Below are positions 16,417 to 26,261 of a stretch of 58,293 nucleotides of DNA, in pieces; position 1 is the stretch's first letter, and every line of letters begins with the position of its first letter. The position numbers were made by a program, and so were the translations under genes. The notes beneath the pieces are model-generated. The model was not told where the DNA came from. It saw nothing but the letters and a program-made list of their open reading frames with translations, and did not search any database. The stretch comes from Candidatus Gastranaerophilales bacterium (lineage in GTDB: Bacteria; Cyanobacteriota; Vampirovibrionia; Gastranaerophilales; Gastranaerophilaceae), in the NCBI GenBank assembly GCA_905234915.1, contig CAJOJP010000011.1, forward strand, positions 1 through 58,293, in the 5' to 3' direction.

Positions 16417-18009
16417 TTATACAATCATAATTCTGTTATCTTTTTTTATTTCAAAAGGATGCTTTAAAGTTTTTATATAATCTATTGTAACTTTATCTTT
16501 ATCGTAATTAAAGCGTTCAATAATATCCTTATCCTCGCGTTTTAGCATACCTAAATTATCTCCGCCCTCAACTAAAAATTCATCATAAACAGCAGTGTAA
16601 GTTTTATTCGGGTCAGGATTATTAACATCAATATTTCTTTTTAAACCCTGCTTATCTGTATATATCATTTCTGTTAAGCAGCCTTCTTTATCAAGTTTAT
16701 AAGTCAGTCCTGATACCTGTAAAAGCCCCGGTTTTGAGTTTGTTGCAATTAACGATTTACCGCATGCATTGACTGCATCGACAAGGTCTTTTTCGTTAAG
16801 TTTTACTTTTAATAATTTATTTGAAAACGGGAAAATACTTGAAATATCACGTTCCGTAATTTTACCCGTATTTATACTCCCTCTGAAATTAGCCGAATTT
16901 ATTAATACTATATCTGCATTCATATTTGTTTTTATAGCATCGGCAACAAAATCGGCGCATGGGTTTTCTTCCAAAAGTGCATTTTTAGGAAGTTTATCAC
17001 GTAATATTAATTCACCTATTACGGGAGATTCGCCTAAAATAGAATTTATTGTTTTAGACATAACCATATTAGGCGAATATGAATTTGTGTCCATTATATT
17101 ATTTTGAACGTAAGTAATTCTGCCTTTATCATCAAATTCAAGATTTAAAATACCGAAATTATTTCCGTCGCGTCCTGCCTGAGTAATAATAACAGGTTCA
17201 CCAACAGGGGAATATAAAAGATTTTTTCCGTCTTTAACTCCTTCTATTAAATCATGGGAATGACCGCCAAGAATTACATCAATACCTGAAACTGTTTGAG
17301 CTATTTCTTTTTCTACGGTATTTCCCTGATGCGAAAGCAGAAAAATTTTATTTACTCCCTGTTTTTGTAACTGTTGGACTTCCTCTTGCAATTTTTGAAT
17401 AGTCTGCTGTTTATTATCTATTGTAATACCTTCCAATACTTCTTTTTTCTTTAATCTTTCATTTATATCGGAGGGTTGAACACCTATTAATCCGTATTTT
17501 TCTCCGTTTTCACCGATATGAATGACGGAGCGCATAACTTTTTTTGATAAACCTTTATCATCATCAGGGAAATTCATATTCATGCCTAATATTTTAGTAT
17601 CTGCATTTTTAAGTAATTCGGCACATTTTGAAGCTGTAATATCAAATTCGTGATTACCGGGAGCTTGAGCATGTATCCCTGCTATATTAAAGAAACCTGC
17701 TATTGCTGTATTTCTTTTTTCATCGGAACCGATAAAAGTATCACCCGAACACAACTTTAAAAAATCCGCTCCGTTCTCTCTTGCCGTAATTCCTGTTTGC
17801 TGGGCCGCAGAAACTAAACGCTCTGTTTTCGGAATCTGACAATGTATGTCATTAACGTACCAGAGCGTAGTTTTTGTTATTGAATTTGGATTTCGCATTA
17901 CCTTGTGTGTATGGTTTGGAAACTTTTGCGTTTTGTAACTGTCAAACTGCACACTATGCGAGGGAGGAGTCTGTTTGTTCGGCGATATATATGACGATAA
18001 AATATTCAT
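16417..18009 (-). CDS. 5'-nucleotidase / metallophosphatase
   Basis: UshA-like enzyme that removes phosphate from nucleotides or related esters. The N-terminal metallophosphatase domain holds YVNDIHCQI (usual D-x-H), SGDTFIGS (GD), APGNHEFD (GNHE), LSHQGN and ILGGHSHD, which bind two metals. The C-terminal nucleotidase domain includes 'NSANFRGSINTGKIT' and 'DEFLVEGGDNLGML'. I take the start at 18009 (MNILSSYIS). There is no signal peptide, unusual because most homologues are exported; the first 30 residues are Ser/Pro/Gln-rich and end in 'HSVQFDSYK'. It is transcribed alone. Confidence 0.9.
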   Translation of the reverse strand: MNILSSYISPNKQTPPSHSVQFDSYKTQKFPNHTHKVMRNPNSITKTTLWYVNDIHCQIPKTERLVSAAQQTGITARENGADFLKLCSGDTFIGSDEKRNTAIAGFFNIAGIHAQAPGNHEFDITASKCAELLKNADTKILGMNMNFPDDDKGLSKKVMRSVIHIGENGEKYGLIGVQPSDINERLKKKEVLEGITIDNKQQTIQKLQEEVQQLQKQGVNKIFLLSHQGNTVEKEIAQTVSGIDVILGGHSHDLIEGVKDGKNLLYSPVGEPVIITQAGRDGNNFGILNLEFDDKGRITYVQNNIMDTNSYSPNMVMSKTINSILGESPVIGELILRDKLPKNALLEENPCADFVADAIKTNMNADIVLINSANFRGSINTGKITERDISSIFPFSNKLLKVKLNEKDLVDAVNACGKSLIATNSKPGLLQVSGLTYKLDKEGCLTEMIYTDKQGLKRNIDVNNPDPNKTYTAVYDEFLVEGGDNLGMLKREDKDIIERFNYDKDKVTIDYIKTLKHPFEIKKDNRIMIV

Positions 18010-18145
18010 GACAATTTTCCGTTTATCTATATATATACCAAAAATCATAAAACAATTTTTTGCTATTTTTCAATATGTTTTTTAATATTGTTTACAATTA
18101 AATTTTAATTATATATTTTTTAAACCTGAAAATATGTTGTGATGA

Positions 18146-18167
18146 ACCGTCACACTTGATTGACGGT
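18146..18167. promoter_or_regulatory. Inverted repeat over a -35 box, candidate operator
   Basis: ACCGTCA at 18146-18152 is repeated inverted as TGACGGT at 18161-18167, eight bases apart. The right arm contains the -35 TTGACG of the next promoter, so a bound protein would affect transcription of the lipoprotein gene. Confidence 0.55.
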
Positions 18168-18187
18168 AAATAAAAATATGCTACAAT
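18160..18187 (+). promoter_or_regulatory. Promoter of the repetitive lipoprotein gene
   Basis: TTGACG at 18160-18165, 16-base spacer and TACAAT at 18182-18187 preceded by TGC, an extended -10. Transcription would start about 40 bases before the ATG at 18235. Confidence 0.7.
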
Positions 18188-18234
18188 ATATCATATTTTT
18201 ATTTAGCTGTTTTAGTTATAAAAAAGGAGAAAAT

Positions 18235-19041
18235 ATGAAAAAAATTATTTTGGCATTGATGTTAATTTCAACAATATGCATTTTTACAGGCTGTACTAAA
18301 GATAACTCAACAGATAACAAGTCTGTTATTACGGCAGAAACAAAAAATTATACGGAAACAACCTCTAAAGATAAAAATGGCAATAAAGTAGTTACTAAGA
18401 ATTTTAAAAACGGTATGATTGAAAAAGAAGTTTATAAAGGAAACAAAATTATAAGAACATATAAACATCCTGACGGATATGAAGAAGAAATAACAGAAGA
18501 AACAACAATCGACAAAAACGGAAACAAAGTTGTAAATAAAAAATATAACGATGGAACGGAAGAACAAGAGATTTATGAAGGCAATAAAATTACCAGAATA
18601 CATAAAAATCCTGACGGCGGAAGCGATAAATCGGTTGAAGAAACTTTTGAAGACGGTACAAGAACTATAACTCATACAAATATGCACGGCAGAATTTATA
18701 AATTTACAGAGAAAAAAACAGGTGAAGGAAAACGTCACAGAACAATTGATAAACAGCTTAAAGACGGAACTATGGAACGAATTGAAGAAGATTATGAAAA
18801 ATTGGATAAAGGAAAACATAAAATTACAAAACGTTTCCAAGACGGAAGAATACAGGAAATGTTTGTTTCTCATAATAAAGATGAAGATATAACCGAAACT
18901 ATAGTTACATACCCGGACGGAAAAAAAGAAAAAACAATAGAACAGGTTTTTCATCTGGAAAATAATATGATAAAAACTATAACAACACATCCTGACGGTT
19001 CAAAAACCGAACATATTGAAGATATGTCCGAAATGCGGTAA
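18235..19041 (+). CDS. Lipoprotein with Asp-Gly repeats
   Basis: A surface or periplasmic lipoprotein of 268 residues with unknown function. The signal MKKIILALMLISTICIFTGC ends in a lipobox with Cys20 as the lipidation site. The rest is built from degenerate units of about 20-30 residues with a DGxxE/NGNKV core (DKNGNKVVTKNF, DKNGNKVVNKKY, HPDGYEE, NPDGGSD, YPDGKKE, HPDGSKT), similar in style to MORN or YD-like beta-hairpin repeats. I place the start at 18235, where AAAGGAG lies seven bases upstream; the longer frame has none. Expression may be controlled by the inverted repeat over its -35 box. Confidence 0.85.
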   Translation: MKKIILALMLISTICIFTGCTKDNSTDNKSVITAETKNYTETTSKDKNGNKVVTKNFKNGMIEKEVYKGNKIIRTYKHPDGYEEEITEETTIDKNGNKVVNKKYNDGTEEQEIYEGNKITRIHKNPDGGSDKSVEETFEDGTRTITHTNMHGRIYKFTEKKTGEGKRHRTIDKQLKDGTMERIEEDYEKLDKGKHKITKRFQDGRIQEMFVSHNKDEDITETIVTYPDGKKEKTIEQVFHLENNMIKTITTHPDGSKTEHIEDMSEMR

Positions 19042-19074
19042 TTTTTAAAAATAAAGTAAATTATTTAAATTTGG

Positions 19075-19110
19075 AACGTGAGTAAAAACAAGATTTTTAC
19101 TCACGTTTTG
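19075..19110 (+). terminator. Rho-independent terminator
   Basis: A 14-bp perfect stem (AACGTGAGTAAAAA at 19075-19088 and its complement at 19094-19107) with a five-base loop and a short T-run ends the lipoprotein transcript. Confidence 0.9.
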
Positions 19111-19164
19111 TATAGTATTATAAGGTAATTTTCAATTTTAATATAATCGTGATAATCTTTATTT

Positions 19165-21018
19165 ATGAAAAAAATAAAGAAAATAATTTTTATATCTGTT
19201 GTTTTAATATTCATATTATGTTCATGTTTTAGAATTGACAGGGAAGAAACTTCGGTAAAAAAGATTGATTTACCACAAAAAAATGAGCAGCAGAAAGTAA
19301 AATCGGATTATAAACCTTATGCAAATACATATATTAACGGAATTGATTATCGATTATCACGTTCAAACCCGGGAAAATACGGCGGTCAAATAGTGGTTTC
19401 TGCGATAGGAGAAGGTCCTAAAACTTTTAACCCCTGGGAATCAAAGGATACAACATCTTCAATGGTTGCTGATTTAATGTATGATTCTCTTTTTACCTCC
19501 GATCCCGATACAGGAGAAGTTATTCCTTTATTAGCAAAAGAAATGATTGTTTCTAAAGACCTTAAAACATTTACGGTTAAATTAAGACATGGGGTAAAAT
19601 GGACGGATGGAAAAGAAATAACCGCAGATGATGTAATTTTTACCTGGAATGAGATTATTCTACCGGGTTTTGGTAATACTTCCCTGCGAGATTCCTTGTT
19701 GATAGAAGGAGAATACCCTACAATAGAAAAAAAAGATAAATATACCGTTGAATTTAAAATTAAAAAGCCCTTTGCGCCTTTTCAAAGGCTTATAGGTATT
19801 CAGGTAGCACCGGAACATATATTTAAAAGCGTTGTACAAAAAGGAAAACGTTATTTTAATTCTTTTATGAATACAACGGTTAATCCCAAAACCATTGTTT
19901 CCTCGGGAGCTTTTATACTTGAAGAATATGTGCCTGCTCAAAGAGTTGTTTTGAAACGTAATCCGAATTATTATGCAATTGATGACAATAAAAATCTGCT
20001 TCCATATATAGATAAATATGTTATTTTGATTGTAGGTGATTTAAATAATGAAATGCTCAAATTTGAAGCGGGAGAACTCGACTTCATATCTGTAGGAGGT
20101 AAGGATTTATCAAGATTTAAGGCAAAAGAAAAAAAATCGGATTTTAAATTATATAATCTTGGTTCCGTAACAAGCACTATGTTTCTGGCATTTAATCTGA
20201 ATACAAGAAAAAATAAGCACGGAAAATATTATGTAAATCCGATAAAACAAAAATGGTTTAATGATTTAAATTTCAGAACGGCAATTGATTATGCAATAGA
20301 TAGAACCGCAATGGTAAATAATGTAGCTAATGGAGCAGCAAAGCCTTTATTTACGGCAGAATCATTATCTTCGATATATTTAAATGAGAATTTAGCCTCA
20401 GGTCATGAACAAAATATAGAATATTCAAAAGAACTTTTATCACAATCAGGCTTTTATATTGATAAAGAGGGTATTTTGCATGATAAAGACAATAATCCCG
20501 TAGAATTTGACCTATACACAAATGCGGGGCAGACAGAACGCGAAACCTGCGGTGTTATGGTTAAAGAAGATTTAAGGCAGCTTGGAATAAAAGTTAATTT
20601 TAAACCCATTGAATTTAATTCACTGGTAAGTAAAATTACAACAACATCTGATTGGGATATGGTAATAATGGTATTAACAGGAAGTCCTATAGAACCTCAC
20701 GGCGGAAAAAACGTATGGTATTCAAAAGGTCATTTACATTTATTTAATATGCGCTTTGCCGGGGATAAAAATGATACCGTTTTGCCATGGGAAAAAGAAC
20801 TTGATGAAATTATGGAACAGGGTGCACTTGAACTTGATTACAATAAGCGTAAAGCAATCTATGATAAATATCAGCAGATAGTTTATGATAAACGTCCTTT
20901 TATATATCTTTATTCGCCTTTATCCATAACGGCAGTAAGAAACAGAATAAAAAATCTGCATCCCACACCTTTAGGCGGAGTTTTGCATAATTTGGACGAA
21001 TTATATATTGATGAGTAA
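19165..21018 (+). CDS. Peptide/solute-binding lipoprotein (SBP family 5)
   Basis: Substrate-binding component of an oligopeptide-type ABC importer. Signal MKKIKKIIFISVVLIFILCSC ends in a lipobox-like LCSC with Cys21. The family 5 core is clear: PLLAKEMIVSKDLKTFTVKLR, 'GVKWTDGKEITADDVIFTW' and, near the end, 'KRKAIYDKYQQIVYDKRPFIYLY'. Length 617 is usual. Permease and ATPase genes are absent on both sides, so it must work with components encoded elsewhere. No Shine-Dalgarno is visible; TATAAT lies at 19142-19147, and a TGn-type TAATCT ends six bases before the ATG, so a very short or absent leader is possible. Confidence 0.9.
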   Translation: MKKIKKIIFISVVLIFILCSCFRIDREETSVKKIDLPQKNEQQKVKSDYKPYANTYINGIDYRLSRSNPGKYGGQIVVSAIGEGPKTFNPWESKDTTSSMVADLMYDSLFTSDPDTGEVIPLLAKEMIVSKDLKTFTVKLRHGVKWTDGKEITADDVIFTWNEIILPGFGNTSLRDSLLIEGEYPTIEKKDKYTVEFKIKKPFAPFQRLIGIQVAPEHIFKSVVQKGKRYFNSFMNTTVNPKTIVSSGAFILEEYVPAQRVVLKRNPNYYAIDDNKNLLPYIDKYVILIVGDLNNEMLKFEAGELDFISVGGKDLSRFKAKEKKSDFKLYNLGSVTSTMFLAFNLNTRKNKHGKYYVNPIKQKWFNDLNFRTAIDYAIDRTAMVNNVANGAAKPLFTAESLSSIYLNENLASGHEQNIEYSKELLSQSGFYIDKEGILHDKDNNPVEFDLYTNAGQTERETCGVMVKEDLRQLGIKVNFKPIEFNSLVSKITTTSDWDMVIMVLTGSPIEPHGGKNVWYSKGHLHLFNMRFAGDKNDTVLPWEKELDEIMEQGALELDYNKRKAIYDKYQQIVYDKRPFIYLYSPLSITAVRNRIKNLHPTPLGGVLHNLDELYIDE

Positions 21019-21175
21019 TTATAAACTTAATTTTATTTTTATGTTATAAGTTAAATATATTTATACTTTATAAATTTTATAAATAATTAATTTTTCATTA
21101 ATATTTAAAAGAAAATAAAAAAAAGATTGTATAAATATAAAAGATAAGTTGTGGTTAGTAAAAGGAGGAATTAAC
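21019..21175 (+). promoter_or_regulatory. groESL upstream region, no CIRCE seen
   Basis: Very A/T-rich. A TTGTAT/TATAAA-like pair is present around 21127-21140, but I see no CIRCE element (TTAGCACTC/GAGTGCTAA) for HrcA control. Heat regulation, if any, must use another signal. Confidence 0.4.
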
Positions 21176-21466
21176 ATGACAATCAGACCATTAGGCGACA
21201 AAATTGTTATTCGTGTAATTGAAGATGCAGAACAAACATCAGGCGGAATTTTTATTCCCGACAGCGCGAAAGAAAAATCACAAAAAGGCGAAGTAATAGC
21301 TGTAGGTGAAGGCAAAATAAATGAAAAAGGCGACAGAGATCCTATGGATGTTAAAGTAGGCGAAATTGTTTTATTTGCAAAATATGCAGGAACTGATGTA
21401 AAAATAGAAAAACAGGATTTGAAAATCATGTCAGTATCCGATGTATTAGGTGTAATAGAAAAATAA
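21176..21466 (+). CDS. groES: Co-chaperonin GroES
   Basis: The 10-kDa lid of the GroEL chamber. Features: IRPLGDKIVIRV at the start, the mobile loop DAEQTSGGIFIPDSAKEKSQ that docks on GroEL, and VLFAKYAGTDVKIE near the end. I start at the ATG at 21176, where AAAGGAGG lies six bases upstream; this gives 96 residues, normal for the family, and the nine extra upstream residues are not conserved. groEL starts 21 bases after its stop. Confidence 0.97.
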   Translation: MTIRPLGDKIVIRVIEDAEQTSGGIFIPDSAKEKSQKGEVIAVGEGKINEKGDRDPMDVKVGEIVLFAKYAGTDVKIEKQDLKIMSVSDVLGVIEK

Positions 21467-21469
21467 TAA

Positions 21470-23131
<1,662 letters not shown>

Positions 23132-23162
23132 TAACATCGTAAAAGTCTTTCAAAAATCCATG

Positions 23163-23191
23163 ACCACCGGCATAGCCGGTGGTTTGTTTTT
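23163..23191 (+). terminator. groEL terminator, member of a dispersed hairpin family
   Basis: ACCACCGGC-ATA-GCCGGTGGT followed by TTGTTTTT. Related hairpins with the same core lie at 45518, 57268 and 58213, so this terminator is also a repeat. Confidence 0.85.
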
Positions 23192-23239
23192 CGGCTGCAA
23201 CAAGTTCATAGATTTTCATATTTGTTTTTTATTAAATTA

Positions 23240-23260
23240 ATATATCCCCTGACAAGCCGT
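23240..23260 (+). repeat. 21-base repeat, plus-strand copy
   Basis: The A/T-rich start and core ATCCCCTGACAAGCCG occur here and, inverted, at 49000-49020. Both copies lie between genes. The identity is exact over about 21 bases, too long for chance in this window. Confidence 0.75.
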
Positions 23261-23267
23261 TAAAAGA

Positions 23268-24227
23268 TTAATTATAAACTTTATTAACTAAATATTCCGG
23301 CATATACAATTTCGCTCCCTGATAAGAGTTTCGCTGTTTAAGCAAGTTATCTATTTTATTTAATACTACAAATTTCTTACTAAGCCAGGCAGGTGCAAGC
23401 ATATTTGGTTTTAACCCGTTTCCTGCTAAACGGTGAATTGTAACGGAAGGAGGAAGCAGTTCCAAAAAATCACATGCCGTTTCAACATATTCATCTTCCT
23501 CCATCATTGGGATTTTGCCCTGAAAATATAATTTTGTAAGCCGTGTATTTTGAAGAACGCATAACAGATGAATTTTTACTCCGTTTACACCTAATTCACC
23601 TAAAACTTTTGCAGTCTGGAGCATTTCACTTCTTGTTTCATTCGGGAGTCCTAAAATTACATGTACACAAACATTTATATTTCGTTTTTGAGTTTCTTGA
23701 AGTGCTTTAACAAAAGTTTCAAAAGAATGTCCTCGGTTTATAAATTTTAATGACTTTTCATGGATGCTCTGAAGTCCGTATTCAAGCCAAACACAATAAT
23801 CTTTTGCATAATTTCCTATCAAATCAAGCTTTGCGGCATCAACACAATCAGGGCGTGTACCTATATTCATGCCTATGACTTCTTCGTGATTTAATGCCTC
23901 ATTATATATTTTTTGAAGTTCTTTAACCGGTTTATATGTATTGGAATATGCCTGAAAATAAGCCAAAAATTTTTTTGCTTTATACTTTTCTTTAGAAAGT
24001 GCTATTCCTAAATCTAACTGTTCTTTAATTGAAATATTATGCGGATAAAGCTGCGAAAAACTACCGCCGCCATCACAAAATATACAGCCTTCATTTGAAA
24101 TTGTTCCGTCACGATTAGGACAGGTAAAACCTGCATCAAGAGTTACTTTATATACTTTTACGCCGTATAAAGCTCTTAAATAATCGCTGAAACGATTATA
24201 TCTTAATTTTGTATTATTAAAAAACAT
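23268..24227 (-). CDS. Radical SAM protein, YhcC/TIGR01212 family
   Basis: Radical SAM enzyme of unknown reaction, 319 residues. Near residues 35-50 it has CPNRDGTISNEGCIFCDGGG, the family's Cys arrangement (C-x10-C-x2-C) for a 4Fe-4S cluster, after the conserved DAGFT. Other YhcC-type blocks are EVIGMNIGTRPDCVD, WLEYGLQSIHEKSL and VCVHVILGLPNET. Its ATG overlaps the stop of the zinc-ribbon gene (TAATG), so the two are translated together. A role in tRNA or protein modification is possible but not shown. Confidence 0.9.
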   Translation of the reverse strand: MFFNNTKLRYNRFSDYLRALYGVKVYKVTLDAGFTCPNRDGTISNEGCIFCDGGGSFSQLYPHNISIKEQLDLGIALSKEKYKAKKFLAYFQAYSNTYKPVKELQKIYNEALNHEEVIGMNIGTRPDCVDAAKLDLIGNYAKDYCVWLEYGLQSIHEKSLKFINRGHSFETFVKALQETQKRNINVCVHVILGLPNETRSEMLQTAKVLGELGVNGVKIHLLCVLQNTRLTKLYFQGKIPMMEEDEYVETACDFLELLPPSVTIHRLAGNGLKPNMLAPAWLSKKFVVLNKIDNLLKQRNSYQGAKLYMPEYLVNKVYN

Positions 24228-24394
24228 TAATCTTTTTGTGCTGATTCAGGAACGGGATAAACATAATGTTCACCGCAATTCGGGCAGACTACTTCCTGCT
24301 GCTTCCCTTCTTCAAGCTGCGCAACTTCAAACAGACATTTACAGCCTGATTGTACACATCTGATTGCCCATGTTGGTCTGATAATTCTTGCCAT
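24227..24394 (-). CDS. Small zinc-ribbon protein
   Basis: A 55-residue protein: MARIIRPTWAIRCVQSG, then CKC, a short linker and VVCPNCGEHYVYPVPE. The C-x-C (preceded by another Cys at residue 13) and CPNCG pairs should bind one zinc. GAGGA lies eight bases before the ATG. The stop overlaps the start of the radical SAM gene, and queE lies 77 bases upstream. Its size and coupling suggest a partner of the downstream enzyme, but I know no named family. Confidence 0.8.
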   Translation of the reverse strand: MARIIRPTWAIRCVQSGCKCLFEVAQLEEGKQQEVVCPNCGEHYVYPVPESAQKD

Positions 24395-24471
24395 AATTAA
24401 ATCCTCTATAATTTTATAACCTGATAATAATACAAATTCTTATATATAGCAAATTAATTGCCTTTAATAAT

Positions 24472-25137
24472 TTATCTTATATTCATAAATTTATGTACCT
24501 GCGGAATTAATCTGGTTTGAGAATATAAATTTATAAATCGATAAAAAACTTTATTTATAAAGTCAGTTCTAAGTTCTAAATTTTCGCCGTTCATTTTCGG
24601 CTGTATAATAAGAGGAACGGAATACTTTTTTGTAAGTGCTGTACATTTAATAATTTCCTCCTCTTTTATATTCTCATCAAAAACAACCTTTACAAATAAT
24701 TCTTTTTCTTTTGCCGTATTTATAAATTTTTCATGTATGTCAAATAAATCACCGTTTTTAGAACTTGATTCAAGTTTTATATCCATTGCTATAATATCTA
24801 CATAGTTTATTATCTTTTTTAAATCGAAAAAAAGAGTTCCGTTTGTTTCCAAATATATTTTATGATTGACAAGCGGAAGAAATTCCGTTAAAAAATCTGC
24901 TTCCATTAAAGGTTCTCCGCCTGTTAAACTTATAGAATGTATGTCTTTGATATTATTTACAAAAGAAGAAAGTTCCGTTGCGTTATATTCTTTTAAATCA
25001 GTAATAAAATCAGTATCACAGTACTCACAGTGCAGATTGCAATGAGAAAATCTTATAAATAACTGATTTGTACCAATATAAAGACCTTCACCCTGTATTG
25101 ATTTAAAAATTTCTTTAATTAAAACTTTATTCCGCAT
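24472..25137 (-). CDS. queE: 7-carboxy-7-deazaguanine synthase
   Basis: Radical SAM enzyme that contracts 6-carboxytetrahydropterin to the 7-deazaguanine core for queuosine in tRNA. The N-terminus shows IFKSIQGEGLYIGTNQLFIR, then FSHCNLHCEYCDTDF with the C-x3-C-x2-C cluster motif. SLTGGEPLME is the GGE motif that contacts SAM, and LETNGTL follows. Length 221 is typical. It overlaps the end of the upstream dnaJ-like gene by 11 bases. Other queuosine genes (queC, queD, queF) are not in the window. Confidence 0.92.
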   Translation of the reverse strand: MRNKVLIKEIFKSIQGEGLYIGTNQLFIRFSHCNLHCEYCDTDFITDLKEYNATELSSFVNNIKDIHSISLTGGEPLMEADFLTEFLPLVNHKIYLETNGTLFFDLKKIINYVDIIAMDIKLESSSKNGDLFDIHEKFINTAKEKELFVKVVFDENIKEEEIIKCTALTKKYSVPLIIQPKMNGENLELRTDFINKVFYRFINLYSQTRLIPQVHKFMNIR

Positions 25138-26200
25138 TTTTAAAATCTTTTCTTATATCAAATTTAGAGCAGTTTTTTAATTTTTCATAAAGCAGCTTTT
25201 CTTCTTCTGAGAGTTTTACGGGCATTTTTATTATAACGGTTATAATAATATCACCTTTTCGAGCTTTATTTTTATTATCCTCATCAAGTCTTGAAATTCT
25301 TAATTTTTGACCGGAAGAAGTTAATGGAGGTAATTTAACGGTTATTTTTTTATTTAAAATTTCAAGCGGAATATCAGCTCCGAGAGCAGCTTCAAAAGGT
25401 GTAACAGGAAGATTAATTAATATATCGGTACCGTCTGTATCTGTATATTTATCTTTTTTTATATTTATTATTAAATATAAATCACCGTTTTCACCGCCGT
25501 TTTGACCTTTATTTCCTTCTTTTCTTATTCTGACTTTTGAGCCTTGCTTTACCCCTTTTGGAATTTTTACGGTAATCTTTTTTTGGCTTTGAATTTGTCC
25601 TGTTCCGTTACATACAGAACATTGTTCACCGTTAAGAAATCTTCTGCCGCTGCAAGTCGGGCAAGATTCGGTATGGAGAATATTAACTTTCCTTATTGCT
25701 CCTTCAATTGCTTCTATCGGCGAAATTGAAACATCAGTTCTTATATCTTCTCCGTCAGCAGGTAAAGGTGATGATTTTGTCTGTGATTTTTCATTTCGTT
25801 TATTTTGAGTATGAAACAAACTGTCTAATGCTTCATTTATGGATTGTGAAAACGATTCTTTCTTTTCCTGTTTTATTTCATTATTAATTTTTGTTTTGGT
25901 TTGTTTTATAAATTCGCTATAGTTTTTTTTATTTTCTTCTTTATTTTTTTCAAAATTTTTTTTCAATTTCTCTTTATAAAAACCGTGGACAATATCGTAT
26001 TTTTGTCTTTTATCCGAATTTGACAATACTTCATAAGCCTCTTGAATTTCTTTAAATTTTTCTTCATCGGAATTTTTTCCTGCAACATCAGGATGATAAA
26101 GTCTGACAAGTCTTCTGTATGCAGCTTTAATCTCAGCAGTTTCAGCATTATAATCAATTTCTAAAATTTTATATAAATCTCTGTTATAGTTATGTGACAA
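25127..26200 (-). CDS. DnaJ-like co-chaperone, second copy
   Basis: J-domain protein of 357 residues. The J domain (1-70) has HPD in 'RLYHPDVAG'. A long, very charged Lys/Glu linker (about 75-150) replaces the Gly/Phe-rich region. The zinc part has only two motifs, CPTCSGRR and CSVCNGTG, then a substrate domain beginning [17 protein letters not shown]. The start is TTG at 26200, with GGAG seven bases before; no ATG fits. It differs from the copy at 3240 in the linker, so their clients or places of action probably differ. It overlaps queE. Confidence 0.87.
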   Translation of the reverse strand: MSHNYNRDLYKILEIDYNAETAEIKAAYRRLVRLYHPDVAGKNSDEEKFKEIQEAYEVLSNSDKRQKYDIVHGFYKEKLKKNFEKNKEENKKNYSEFIKQTKTKINNEIKQEKKESFSQSINEALDSLFHTQNKRNEKSQTKSSPLPADGEDIRTDVSISPIEAIEGAIRKVNILHTESCPTCSGRRFLNGEQCSVCNGTGQIQSQKKITVKIPKGVKQGSKVRIRKEGNKGQNGGENGDLYLIINIKKDKYTDTDGTDILINLPVTPFEAALGADIPLEILNKKITVKLPPLTSSGQKLRISRLDEDNKNKARKGDIIITVIIKMPVKLSEEEKLLYEKLKNCSKFDIRKDFKNAE

Positions 26201-26261
26201 ATCAAATCTCCTGATATAATTTTACGGACAGATTAAAAAATATCAATCCAAAATAGGAGTT

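Noticed and set aside
18307-18990. Long minus-strand ORF (227 codons, Phe/Cys-rich) opposite the lipoprotein gene
   Set aside because: It is the mirror of the Lys/Glu-rich repeats on the plus strand; composition is absurd for a protein and the plus-strand gene has signal peptide, ribosome site, promoter and terminator.
21019-21175. CIRCE element before groES
   Set aside because: I looked for the TTAGCACTC/GAGTGCTAA inverted repeat and found nothing similar.
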